Translations under genes and position numbers: made by a program
From: Pyrenopolyporus hunteri
Lineage: Eukaryota; Ascomycota; Sordariomycetes; Xylariales; Hypoxylaceae
NCBI GenBank assembly: GCA_902806595.1
Contig: CADCXC010000004.1
Location: 1,798,001 to 1,862,000, forward strand
Direction: 5' to 3'
DNA length: 64,000 nt
In this document: one piece after another, positions 14,801-26,700 of the stretch
Layout of the letters: each line of letters opens with the position of its first letter
Numbering within the stretch: position 1 is the stretch's first letter
Notes under the pieces: generated by a model
Database searches by the model: none
What the model was told of the DNA's origin: nothing
What the model saw: only the letters and a program-made list of their open reading frames with translations

Positions 14801-17800
14801 TTCCAGATGGTTGAAAGGGCAGCCCATACGGATTTGAAATCATGGACCTCCTCTAAAATAGCCGAAAGGGACGACTCAGGGCTCGCGGGAAGGTCTAGTG
14901 CCTCCTTAGCCTTGGACACCATGTCAAACTCTTCTTGCAGCTTCGTAATGCGAGATTCGAAAGAGGCGAGGGTCGCGGATGCAACATCGGGGGCGATTGT
15001 TCCCGAGACGGGTTTCTCTGCGTCCCATTGCGTGGCAATATCGGCGATCTTATCTATCACGACTCTGTCCTCCGCTACTATCTTCGCCTTGAGGGCATCG
15101 GTCTGGTCTTGAACGATCTTCGCCTTCCTATTTAGGAGCTCGTTAAGGGCCTCCCATGTTGAATCGACCTGTTGAACATCTACCCAGTCGTTGGGGAAAT
15201 TGTACCGGTTCCGGACGAGTGTAGATTGGCCCTGGCGGAATGTCTCGACCTCAGGCGCCCAAGCCTTGACCCTACGCTTACAACTTTGGACGATCGTGAT
15301 GAACTGTACCGCTTGTGCAGTGGACGTGGCTTCAAGACTCTGTCCTTCTAGGTCTCTTCGAGCCTTTTCGATCTCGGCATTGACTTCTCTCATACGGGTA
15401 CCAAGCCGCGCGGCGAATTTAACTAGTATCTCCTGCTGCCACTGGTCATACTTAGAATTGACCTTCATCTGAACTTGCTCATAGTCAATGGTAATATGAC
15501 CGAACGAACGGCTAACTTCCGTAGTATCGAAAGTCGCACGGGATTTCCGAATCTCCTGTAGCAGTTGTAGCCACTTAGAGAGCTCATCGCCTAGAAGTTG
15601 GTAGACCTGCTCTGATTGCAAGTCCCAAAGAGATTGGAACTGCAACCATTTGTCAACATATTCGCCAATGGCTTGGAGCTTCTTCTCAATAGAAGTATAG
15701 ACTCTGCAGAGTATGTCGGTACAATCGCTAGGGAGGTCATTGAAGCGGGCTTCTTCATGGACGACGGTGCTCAATGTTAAACTCATCTGGTATCTGGAGG
15801 CCTTGATCTTGGGAAGGTTACAGACAATGCCGAGCCAGTTGTGCAAGTGCAAGAACCAGCTGGCTCTCGCAAACTCGAGCGGCGGATCAAGGTAAATGAC
15901 CTGATTTTTCATAGTGATTTCGTGGATTAGGTGTTTCATAATAGGCGCGTCTGACTTAAGAGGTTCTCCAGATAGAGTCAATTGTTTCTTCCTATTAGCC
16001 TCAATTCGATCGATTGGGGTGTCATCTTCAAATGCCTCGATCCACGCCGAGACCGCATGTTGAAGGCGAGTGAGTAGGGTCAGCTTAATCCGTTCGTTCA
16101 TTCTCTCCACCCAGAAGCCGAGGTTCACGTATTGCTCCAAATTCAGCTGGTCAACAGCCGCCTGAATGGCCTGTAGGCGGGCTTCAAACTCGGACGCCTC
16201 GTACGGGCAAGTAGCCAACTCTGTCAGAGCCTTTTGAACATTAACGTGTATATTTGCGAGAGTGGCGGTTTTTGCTTGAAGCAGAGAAGCTGCCGCCGCA
16301 AATTCTCGGACAAATAGGACATGCTTGGTCTCGCTGGTGCGACCCATAGTGTGTTCAAGGCTGCCGTTAGCGAGCGCTGACTTCTGGTATGATTCCCAGG
16401 TGTTCACAAACGTTTCCCACTTCAGAGGGACACCCTTGGCAATCAGAACGTGAACGTCGTTCTGATAGCCACTCAGGAGGATCGAAACCTCAGGCAATTC
16501 CGATATCTGCCGAGTTGTCTGCGTAAACGTTCTCACGCTTTCCATCAGACTGACTGCGTACGGGTATACCCTCTTTGCATCCTTTGCGACATTGTTTACG
16601 GAATGCGGCACATTGAAGTTCTGCCAGCCAAGATTACGGGTCTCTTTGAACAATGCGATGATCTGAGCGTCAAAGTTCACCGAGAGGTCTAGTGCATTGT
16701 TGGCGGCTCTGACCTTATTGATGTTGAAGAGCCGGCCCGATATCGCAATCTGCTTCCGTTGAACGTCCTCGATCCAGGCTTTATAGATCGCTTGCGTGTT
16801 GAGCTTCTTCCGGAACAGCTCACTTTCAGTTTGCAATTTCTGACCCTCGGTGTGAAGAGCCCAGTCGGAACCTAAGATGTCCTCAACCTTTTTCATATAG
16901 TTGTCAAGTTGGCGCTCAATCTGACGCGCCCAAATGATAGCGCCAGAGACCGGCGGTAGATCATGTAATTGGGCCATGGCATGAGCCTCTGAGTGGCCAT
17001 ATTGCTGTTTGAAGCGTTCATGAAGCCCCGAGATGGCTTGCTTTACATTGTCAATCAGCTGGTTCTGATACTCGGCGATGGCACCCCGAATCTTAGGTCG
17101 CACAAATAGGGCGTTGAACTGAGAGAAAACGCGGAACATTTCATTCGCATTCTTTGCGGTCGCGAGGCGATCACGCAACCTGGCAATAATAGAGTTTTCT
17201 ACTCGCGAGGTGCGTTCGTTATAGATGTTCTCCGCCTTGACCCATCGCTGGGTGCCCTCAGGAGAAACGTCAAGCAAATCGACATGCTTTAACGCCTCCC
17301 AAGCCTGCTTAACCTCTTCGACGGCATCTACATCGCCCATCTCTTCGACCAGAGCAACGCCATTGGACGCCGCCTCCTCAGTGGAACCATTTGCAGTTGA
17401 TCTCGGGCCGAGGACATTAACGATCGTCCTTTGCAGCTGCTCATGGTTGTCTCTGAAGGTGTCAATGTACTTCAGTCGGGCTTGTAGCTCACTATGCTTC
17501 GGGTTGACTTTGATTGGGATAAACCTCTCTTGTCTTCTACGGGTCGTTTCTCGAGCAATGTTGGTGAAGTCTTTGATCTGGGCGTCCCAGGACTTGAAGA
17601 TTTCGTCGGCAGTGCTCATAAGGGTTTTAAAATCCTTATAATCAAGATCGACGAGCTCAGAGCCTGGAAGGAGACGGTGCATAACTTCCTCTAGATCCGC
17701 TGAGATAGCTTCAACCAAATGCAAAGTTCGCGCTATAGGATAATTGCTAAACCTCATCTTCTTGTTCATATGGCTGAAGATTTGGCCGATGGCATCCTGA

Positions 17801-19003
17801 ACTTTGGGCAACGAGGTAGCAGACAGTAGTTCGTCGAGAGGGAAGTCCCTCATGAGTTGGTTATACTTCTGCACCATCTCCATGGCCTCTTTCAAGCCCG
17901 TATCAGCAGTAAAACTAACAGTCGCCTGAAAACGCTTCGCATGCTTCAGAATCTCCATAGTCAGCGTAACACCATCGCTCCTTAACTGAGCTTCGATTCC
18001 TTCCAACGCTGACTCCATAGACAACCAGAAGTTAATTTCCTGCGTCGCCGTCCTTGTTACGGGGTCTCGGGTAAGTTTCGTAATAGCCTGTATTGATTTA
18101 ATCCAACCATTTACTGTCGATTGCAGGTTGTTCATGAAAGTGCTGTCCGAAAGAAGGTTCGCAGGTATCAAATCAGTGCTAGGACGAATTTCACGCGCGG
18201 TAGCATCATCCAACGCCGCCTGGACGACAGGGTGGAACGATAGAGACAGCTCTGGAATCTCGACATTTTGCTGAAGGTGAAGCAAGCTCAGTTCGAGCTC
18301 CGTCATTCGCTTCTTGGTCACAGGTATGCCCGTCTTCGCATCTACGTCCGCCCGGTTCCTAGCTCCATTAGTAGCTTGCGAGATCTTGGTATTGGCATCG
18401 AAGTAGGGCGCCAGCGCATTGTGAAGAATAGAATGGAGTATTTCGAAAGGGGAAGCGGTGGGGCCTTGCTCGCTAACAAGACTAGCAAGCGAGGCGGTAC
18501 CGGGCAGCGTTTGTATCTGGATCTGGGAGGATAACGGCAATGAGGGGTCGATCGCTTGAGGGCGTTTGAGTAAAGCAAGATACGCCACCGTCGTGGGCGA
18601 GGAGGATATCTCGGGCGTGATTGTATACTTGTACGAAACTGGGACTGGAACATAAATCTTAGTAAACCCGTTATACATATTCGCACGAGGTTACGATATA
18701 ACCCATACCATTCTCATCAGAACCGTCAGGCAAGTCGTCTGACGGCTTTACATCCTTCTGGACGTACAAAGCGACCTGGACATCGGTCGCAAAGCGACTA
18801 CACCTCTGGACAGTATCCGAGTAGTTCTCTTTTGAGAGAAGGTTATCGGGTCGCTCGAGCTCGGCGCGGGTGGCACCGAGACCGATAGTGATTACGGAGG
18901 CCAGATAGTCTACTACCAAAGCCGGGTCGACGGTGAAGGACGAAGGCGATAGACCGTTCGAGCCGGGACCCTGAAGGCCCAAAGGAGGAGCCACAGCCTC
19001 CAT
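5829..19003 (-). CDS. nudA: Cytoplasmic dynein heavy chain
   Basis: This is the motor subunit of cytoplasmic dynein 1 (NudA, Ro-1, Dyn1), which moves nuclei, endosomes and vesicles toward microtubule minus ends. Exons run 19003-18709, 18644-6343 and 6284-5829; introns are 64 and 58 bp. The total is 13,053 nt, or 4350 aa, the usual fungal length. The tail and linker fill roughly the first 1900 residues. Walker A loops of AAA1-AAA4 are all visible: GPAGTGKT (about 1940), GNSGSGKS (about 2238), GPPGSGKT (about 2604) and GVSGSGKT (about 2945). The AAA1 region also has CFDEFNR. The antiparallel stalk coiled coil spans about 3190-3480, with the microtubule-binding domain near 3334-3400. AAA5, AAA6 and a short C-terminal domain follow. 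Splicing joins EFNDSD to YECSAF near the end, as in the family. The start MEAVAPPLG precedes the conserved VDPALVV and TVQRCSRFA segments. No inactivating change is seen. Confidence 0.98.
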
Positions 19004-21353
19004 CGCGGCGACGACACTTGAAGGCTCAATCGATCAACTTCTTACAAGGCCGGTAGCATCGCTGGGTATATTAGGGATCGAATGTCGGACTCAGGAGAGA
19101 GGCGAAGGCTCCCAGTAGAAATTAAGGAGAGAAGAAGTTGGTAGGTATGGTATCTATGCGGATTAGACAGGTTGCGGAAAAAAAGAACAGAGGCGAAAAG
19201 AGCGTGGGGTCCCGTATAGGATTTCTTTTCCGTGTCGCCCGACCCTGTTGTCGCCGTCAAATCTGTGTATTGGTTGTGGTGACACCGTCGAAAAGAGGAA
19301 GGGATAATTATTTGTATGTAGGTAGATATTAGGTACAGGGCAGTCATCTATCATTCTACGCGAAGTTACGCCAAACCACGCCAAACCGATCGCGACCACG
19401 GAAGTACCTATCTAATCACTGCCGCTGCTGATTGGACGGTCTGCTTCTTTCTTTGTGGGGCCGACAACATGCCGCCACGAACTACTGGTGCGCTGTGGGT
19501 CCATTTACCCATTACCTAATGCATGTACCCAGGCTGCCAAAGGCGCAAGAATTCTACAAACAACTTCGATGTCTTGTGTTTCCGGAACCCCTGATGCGCC
19601 TCCTTTCGTATCTCCCACTTCTAAAACCAGCCCCTGTTTAACCGGCTCCAAGAATCCCACACATGTATTCTTTGCATTGCCCTTTCCATCCAATAGGAAA
19701 CCAACCTTCACCAAAACAGACCATCCGTGAGTACGCTTACACAGGTCATGAAAGGCCACCTAAGACATGGCAGTTTCAGTACTATAGACAACAGTATATA
19801 ACGTATCGATGTTTCTATAAGATGAAGCTAGTTACTAAAAACAGAGAGAATCGGCAATAGCGATACATTGAGAAAAAGGCAAAAAATGGGTTATGTGTTA
19901 ACAAGGCCCATATCCGAAGCCTTAACCCCTACGACGTATCCCATGATAGGTGGTACCTTTGGTTTTTTAGCGCTCAACCTAATTGGCCTGACAGCCAAAC
20001 AAAGCTCCATTGCTTGTAAAAAGGTTAACAAATATGAAGAGAAGAGAGAAAGAAAGGAAAATCATACCATCATAAACCAACTTCAATGAAAATAATAACG
20101 ACCATATAACCACAAATCGAACCAAAGCGGCTTAACCTGGCCACAGTGAAAAACTGAAGACATGTCACCCAGCATTTGACGGCAGATTCGCCCACATCCT
20201 CTAGAGGTATTAAGCCATGCAACGCTAAGGTTAACTCAAAACAGCTTAGATCCCCCATTTTAAAAAGCATCACATATGATTAAAATACCTACGCGTAAGC
20301 GAGAGCTACGAGGCCGATTAGATGTATCAAATACGTTACTAGGTATTAAGATAGGTAGTCTTTTAATCGGTCAACTTAATAGCAAGTCCAGGTTTCACGT
20401 ATCAAGTAACTTTAAGCTATAGAATCTCTCCAGCAACTAATACAACTCAAACCGCGTTGGAACAGGTAGTTAGAACTTTATGAATATTATCGTTCTAGCA
20501 ATCATAATATAAGCCCGTTCCCATAATTGAGAGTCCTATTACAAGTTCTAGAACCCTAGGTAGGTTCAAACCTCCATAGATGGTCTCTATTAAACCTTGT
20601 ATTATTAATATCTCGCGGCACCCCAGTCGAAGGAGATATTAGTAACTCGGAATACTACAAACAATATCCTCAATACCTACGTAGATAAGTTTCCACTTCC
20701 GGCTCGCTTGATTAAAATCTCCCGACAGCGAATAGGTACGCATAGTAAGTTAACGACATCGGTTGGAATGGCCAAATATTACGCGGATCAACCTGATCTT
20801 AAATCAACTAGCACACTGCTTAAACCGATTACCGCATAGGACTACGCAAGAGTATAAATACCACAAAGCGCCCTGGCATGCCCCAACTTTCCGCTCAGAG
20901 TAGGCAACTCTTCTAATACGCTCGCTAACAATATATAATATCGCTTCTTGTTCTACATGTGCAAAATCGCTTGGCTCAGGGCATCTATAGCTTCAAGAAG
21001 TGGAAAGGTGGTAGGTACACATGATGAGTCATGGTTGGCTACCTCCGTCCATAATTCTCTTCATTGAATCCGTATCCATGAACCACCCAGTCTATATTTT
21101 TTTTCCATTCCCAGTACTTGGCATACCTTGCCATCCCAAGTCATCAGGTCAGATGCAAAGTTAGCGTCCCGTTGTATTCCCTCACGAGCAAGCCGCAAAC
21201 CCATAAAACTCCAGAACCCCGCTATATGCCGCCAGTTTCAATCGTAGCCCTCGAGACGCCGATGCTTCCCTCGAAATAAACCAGATCCGGTCCCTGCGTG
21301 TCTCGTTTTTTTTAAAGATCCTTTTTAGTCATGCGCCCCATAGGCTCCTACTC
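19004..21353. other. Intergenic spacer, no gene recognised
   Basis: About 2.35 kb. The part nearest 19004 is the dynein promoter and leader. The stretch about 19,860-21,350 is AT-rich, with scattered TAGG motifs and no usable reading frame. It could be the remains of a decayed repeat, but I see no terminal repeats or transposase fragments to support that. The part nearest 21354 is likely the 3' UTR of the FAR1-type gene. Confidence 0.45.
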
Positions 21354-23221
21354 CTAATTATTTGAGCCTCCTGCTCCACCGTTGCCCCCGCCATTGTCGT
21401 TTAGCCTCTCCCTCTGAACCATAACCCGCTCGTTGCATATGTCGATAAACATTTCGAACTTCTCGATCATTTTGTCTTTTTCGCGTAATTTTTCTCTCAG
21501 CTCGTCCAATTCCTTCTTGCTCTCTTCCTTAACCCGAGTCAATTCATCCTTAGCTCGAGCAAGTTCCCGCCGAAGGTCTGACCGTATCCGTTCCTCGGCA
21601 GACGGAGCCGGCTTGCTATATATAGCCGGCCGCTGTTCGGCGATGCCCGCCTCGACTTTTTGCGGATTTCGATTTATCGCAGCACGCGCGTTGTAAATGT
21701 CCCGGGGGAGGAGAGGGACATGAGGATTCTGCTGCTGCAAAATCTCCAGAGTTTGGGTGACGCCAATACCTAAGATAGTCAATATGGCAAACCAACCGCG
21801 ATTTGCAGCTTAGACTTACCAGACTCCTTTAAGTTCTTAACGGCAGCAACCATCTCACTATCTAGCTTCCTCGCAGCTGGATGTAGAAGTGGGCTCTCGC
21901 TGGGACCATGGTTATGATGGAGATGGGTTTGGTCGGGACGGTACCGAATCGTCCATTGTGTTCTCTGTTCGATGGCGAAGAAGCCAAACTGACAATTACA
22001 CTTGCGAGAGGACGTTTTCCGTTTCCTATGCTCGGGGCTCACCCGGCTTGGAGGCTTCCCGGCGCGGTCACACACGAAGAGAACTTTCTTAAGACCTGGT
22101 ACGGTCTTCTTAGACCGTCCGATAACCACAGCATATCCGACAGACGTGCAATACGCAAGCACGTGTTTATGAACAGCTTCAAGACTGGGAAAGCTACCTC
22201 CTTCGGGCGGGGCGGACATCATCGCACCCATCGGTGTCCGCGGTACGAAAGGAGTGCCTTCGATGAGCTTAGGCGAGATATGACTATCCCCCTCTCCCGA
22301 CTCCCCCTGGCTATCCATATCCATGTCATCATGGTGCTGCGCTTCCTGCGGCGGAAGGTTCGGTTCTGGTCGAGGGGCCGGCGGCGGTTGGTTTTGCGGT
22401 TGAGACGTCGGCTGGGGCTGCAATGGCGGCGGAGGTTGCTGGTGGACTTGAGGGAGGGGTTGAGGATGTGCCTGCTGATGTGCCTGCTGATGGGTCTGGG
22501 GGTGAGCCTGAGGATGAGCCTGAGGATGAGCCTGAGGATGGGCTTGAGGATGGGCTTGAGGATGAGCTTGCGGGTGGGCCTGCGGATGCGGATGATGCGG
22601 AGGATTAGGGGATATCAAATTGCTGTCGTTCGGTTGGACCGGCTGGGTCGGCTGGACCTGTTGAACAGGCTGCGGTTGGACTTGCTGCGGCATCGATTGA
22701 GGGTGTGGCATCTGCAGAACCGGCTGAGGCACCGGCTGAGGAACCTGCTGGACGGATTGGACAGGCTGGTTCATGGCCTGCTGGAGATACGCCATGGTGG
22801 AAGGAGGAGGACCCGGCTGGGTCTGCATCTGACGTTGCTGATTATTTCGTGGGTGCTGCGGGTGCTGGTGTTGGTGCTGGTGCTGGCGGGCGACCTGCAC
22901 GGCAGCTTGGGCATGCTGAGCAGCCTGGGCCGACGTGTGTCTCGAGTTGCCATTTGGTAAGTTAGGTACGCTGGCGACGTTGGGTACGGGAGACGGCGTG
23001 GTGCTCTGGAAGAGATGCTGAGGATAGGCGGCCTGCGGCGGCTGCTGAGGAGGATATTGCGCGGCCTGGTACGGGGATTGGTGTTGCTGAGGCGTCGGCG
23101 AGGGTTTGGGCGGCGTGGACGAGTGCGAAGATGGAAATCCGCGTCTGAGTCCGTTGACCTGCGGGAAGGTCAGGCCCGGATGGGTGTGGGAGCTGGACCC
23201 GGCCTGGCCCAAGGCGGACAT
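21354..23221 (-). CDS. FAR1-type DNA-binding protein, Pro/Gln/His-rich
   Basis: This is a predicted nuclear DNA-binding protein. Exons run 23221-21820 and 21769-21354 with a 50-bp intron (GTAAGT donor, CTTAG acceptor). It has 605 aa from the chosen start MSALGQAG; an in-frame ATG at 23254 would add 11 residues. About the first 340 residues are Pro/Gln/His-rich and include a PQAH repeat tract (about 210-250). Residues about 340-440 match a FAR1 domain (WRKY-GCM1 zinc-binding fold): AYCTSVGYAV, FVCDRAGK, SSRKCNCQFG and HHNHGP, giving a C2H2-type metal site. The C-terminus (about 525-590) is a strongly charged coiled coil, probably for dimerisation. No MULE transposase domain accompanies FAR1, so this looks like a stand-alone regulator. 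Its target is unknown. Confidence 0.85.
22465..22590 (-). repeat. Coding minisatellite encoding HPQA/HQQA units
   Basis: About ten imperfect 12-bp units (plus-strand form GCCTGAGGATGA) encode tandem His-Pro-Gln-Ala, with a few His-Gln-Gln-Ala and threonine variants, inside the low-complexity half of the FAR1-type protein. Unit number is probably variable between strains. Confidence 0.85.
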
Positions 23222-23416
23222 GACGGAGGGGGGAAAAGAAAGGCGCGGGAACAAAAAGGACTACAAACGCTCGAGACTAAAAGACTAAGAGGGCGAAAGG
23301 AAGAATCGGGAGGACCCAAAATACAACGACGGCGAGCCTAGCACTAGCGAGCTAGGATGGGCACGATGTGATGTCAACCCTGGCCGTTTTGGCAGATACA
23401 ATTATGTAGGGTATTG

Positions 23417-23456
23417 TTAAGGTAAGGTAAGGTAAGGTATGGTATGGTAAGGTAGG
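23417..23456. repeat. GGTAA/GGTAT pentanucleotide repeat
   Basis: Seven near-identical 5-bp units (GGTAA, GGTAT) lie in tandem about 200 bp upstream of the FAR1-type gene start. Confidence 0.8.
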
Positions 23457-23977
23457 GGAAGAGAATGTGGCGGGTGTGGAAATATCACGACACGATCAAC
23501 ATGATAAGGCTCACCAGGGGGGGACACGGGTGTGGTCGAAGAGAAATCTGTGGTAGACTTGGGTGGTGGTGGATTTGGATGGTGGACTTGGCTGGTGGAT
23601 TGGAAGTGGATTTGACGGTAGATTGGTGGTCGATTGGTGGTAGATGGGTAGTAGATTGGTAGCAGATTTCGGGACTCATCAGCGGGCGCGGGAGAGACTT
23701 TGGGGAGTCTTTTTTGGGGGGGAGAGGGGGGGGGGGGCCTTTTGGTGGGAGTCGGTGGGAGTGGGCGAAAAGAAAGATCGATCTACCTGTTCTCGTTTCG
23801 GTTTCTTGTCGAGGCGCACTAAGCTGAACGGAGTTAAGCAAGAGAAGAAAATCGAGGGAAAAAAAGGCGGAGGGGGTGGAGGGTGAGAAATGCAACAGCC
23901 CTTTGCCAAGAAAGGACAGCGCAACTTCCGTAAGTCTAGGTCGGTTTGCTAATTAGGAGGTATAGGTACCTACCTAC

Positions 23978-24086
23978 CTAGCTTTTCTTTTCTTTCTTTC
24001 TTTTTTTTTTGTTTATTTTTCGTTTCCTTTTTATTTTTATTTTTATTTTTCTTTTTCTTTTTCTTTTTCTTTTTCTTTTTTTTTTT
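23978..24086. repeat. Polypyrimidine tract (CTTTTT-type)
   Basis: Almost uninterrupted T and C over about 100 bp, including several CTTTTT and ATTTTT units. An apparent lysine-rich minus-strand frame here is an artefact of this composition. Confidence 0.85.
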
Positions 24087-24687
24087 CACTTCTAGGTCCG
24101 GTAAGGTATAAGGGATTCCCCGTTTTTGCGTCTTACAGGTAGGCAAGTAGGTAGGTCTGTATGTATGTAGGTAGGCTGGCAGATAAAAAGAACAGACCCG
24201 AGTCTCCGACGACGACAAGCCCTGTCCGGCAAAGCTAGGTAATAAAAACCACCTGGGCAGCTAATAACATCGAAATGACAGCAATCCGTAGTACCTTAAA
24301 ATACCTTCTTACGGGGGGGTTGAATCTGTTAGGTACCCATATACATACACGTAAGATTTGAACGTTTAGACCCGATACTGTAACAGGACTTGACTGGACA
24401 GGTATTTTTAAACAGCGGGTACTAATATACTACAAATATACCACGAATATACCAGAAATATACTGCATGCGACATGGGCGCCTACCCGCGTGTACGTATG
24501 TTTGCAAGTATAAATGGATACGGATGATAGTATCTAATTCAACGCTACAAAACACATAAAAAAAGAAAAGAAAAAGAGCCCTTACGGCCTTTTCTATAAT
24601 GGGTAATAGAATACTAATGCGACCCTACCTAACACTAAGAAAAGGTACATGACGCGGTATTGGAAGTTACATGTATCGACGACCTAG

Positions 24688-24905
24688 GTAGGATAGGTAC
24701 AGGTACCTAAGGTACCGTATGATGAGCATGTTAGGTACTACGTAAACCCTACATATATCCTGCATGGAGAGCGGTATTATCGAAGCAGGGTACATGTAGG
24801 TATCATTATATCCATCCGCAAAATACATACGTACCTACCTAGGTACCTACACACATTAATATAGACATAACCAGATTAGTAGGTACCTACTTATATGTTT
24901 GGTGC
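24688..24905. repeat. CCTA/TAGG palindromic microsatellite cluster
   Basis: Repeated CCTAGGTA, GGTACCTA and TACCTACC words form many small palindromes. This is the densest cluster in the spacer upstream of 26701. Confidence 0.75.
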
Positions 24906-25410
24906 CTAGCCTAGATAGAAGCACATTCGATCAATATAATTTCCAATATCAGTCTCATCAATTTCATCAATTTCATATTCATACAAGGCTAATCTGCCTA
25001 ACTACCTAAAGTACGGCACTGGAACTACCATCTACCTACCTACAGCAAGAATGTTATTCTTAGTGTCCACTCACGCGCGATCACGAATTCTCTCCCGCTG
25101 ACTCTTCCGTATAGGAACATCCAACCTGGCAGCTTGGTTGTGTGTATAGCTCGAGAGGACTTGGGGTAGGTAGTGTATAGCTGATGTGTCTCGTCCGGTC
25201 TTGTACAATACATCAGGTACAATACCTACTATAGACTAACACATGTGCGGTCTGCTGTTTGCTGCCGTCTGGTTAGTACACGTTGACGCCCATTGGCCCC
25301 AGACGGTTGATTAATCCAGCCCAGTTTAAGTGAAACATCAAGCGGCGCACATCGCTGTACGAACGTCCAGGCGCGTTTCTGGGCATATGGGCGGGTTTCT
25401 GGAACGGACG

Positions 25411-25453
25411 GGACGGGCTGAATGGGCTGGATGGGCTGGATGGGCTAGACGGG
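25411..25453. repeat. GGGCTGGAT tandem repeat
   Basis: About five imperfect 9-bp units (GGGCTGGAT with variants GGGCTGAAT and GGGCTAGAC). Confidence 0.75.
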
Positions 25454-26700
25454 TTTATGGGTACTGTGACAGCAAGTCCAAATACGACTCGTCGATATTC
25501 CTGCGAACGTGCCTAATCACGTCCACACATCTGTCCCTGCGCATACCCGCATGCTACATGGAACATGCTACATAGAAAAATAGGCAATGACCATTCCAGA
25601 AATAGCGACTGTTCCAGATCTCTCTCGTTGCCATTACCGCTTCTCCCCCCTCGTTGCCTTTTTTCTACTGGCTCGTTTATATCTTGGCCCTAGGTACCCT
25701 GGATGTCGGTTGCTCTTCCAGCTTCGCGAGGAATCGAGCACTTCAATGAGATTGATAATCTCCAAGGGCCGAAGAATTGACTTGGGCTGGGTTAGCTAAA
25801 AGTATATGAGTCACAGCGTTATTTTATTTTAGGACCAACAGGTAGAAAACTTACCTACATATCTTGGGTTATCATGACAATTGAGTTTTACAAATTTCCG
25901 CTCTCGTTTGATATCAAGTATCTAGGTAGGTCCTACCACACGCTCTATGTACGTAGGAATCTCTGGATTCTGACAATGGAACTACCTACATGTAGGACTT
26001 ACGCACCTAGGTACCTGCTTACTTACTTACCTAGGTAGGTATATAGGTAACTTACCTATATGTATCTTGATTGGTTCGAGTGAAGGAGTTTAGATCCATA
26101 TTCTGAGTAGGTACATAGGGATTGCAGAAGACAGCGTATAGGAAGGAATGGAAATCGCTGGTACTGGGTTCCGGGTACCGACGTACCTACCTCCTATCTA
26201 CTAGATTCTAGGGTAGGTACCTCCCCTAAGGTGGCTGGTAATATGTATGAAGCAGAGCAGGTCATGTAACTAGGTATCAATGTCAAACAGAGAAAGAAAA
26301 CTCCAAATTGGACTTTATTAGGTTACCTAATGTACCATACCTAGGTAGGTATATAATGCCACACACGTGTATTTTGGTGACTAAGTTGAGGCTTGCCTTG
26401 ACTTGCTGCTTTCCCCTTGAGCCCCCCCTTTTCTCCCCTCCCTCGTACCACTACTACCTAGATACCTCTCGGGCTTCAGCCTCACCTAGGACTTAGCATC
26501 AACATTTTCTCCCAGATCTCCCTCCGCTCGTGGTTAGGGTTAGGCAGGAATAATGTGATGGGGGTTTATAGGGGTTCGAATTATAATTATCGACTGCAAG
26601 GGGTCCGACTCGCCTAATCCTCGCCCTTATTGTGATACCGTATGGTCGTCCTAGCCGGACCCCGATCTTTCCCCATTCCTCAAACCTCAACCCGCTCGCC

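Larger units (their letters stand above)
23222..26700. other. Long repeat-rich intergenic spacer
   Basis: About 3.5 kb between the divergent FAR1-type gene and the gene at 26701. It contains the FAR1-gene promoter and leader, a GGTAA/GGTAT repeat (23417-23456), a degenerate GGTGGATTGG-like tract (about 23,550-23,680), a T-rich polypyrimidine tract (23978-24086), AATATAC repeats (about 24424-24468), a GGGCTGGAT repeat (25411-25453) and dense CCTA/TAGG palindromes (24688-24905, 25927-26060, 26178-26230). I see no coding region. Confidence 0.55.

Noticed and set aside
19860..21350. AT-rich stretch suspected to be a RIP-degraded transposon
   Set aside because: No terminal repeats, transposase remnants or second copy in the window. 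Base composition alone is not enough.
21908..22960. 350-aa plus-strand open frame antisense to the FAR1-type gene
   Set aside because: It is an Arg/Leu-rich artefact produced by the Pro/Gln/His repeats on the other strand; no family features.
23970..24218. Lys/Asn-rich minus-strand frame of 82 aa
   Set aside because: It translates the polypyrimidine tract; the lysine run is purely compositional.
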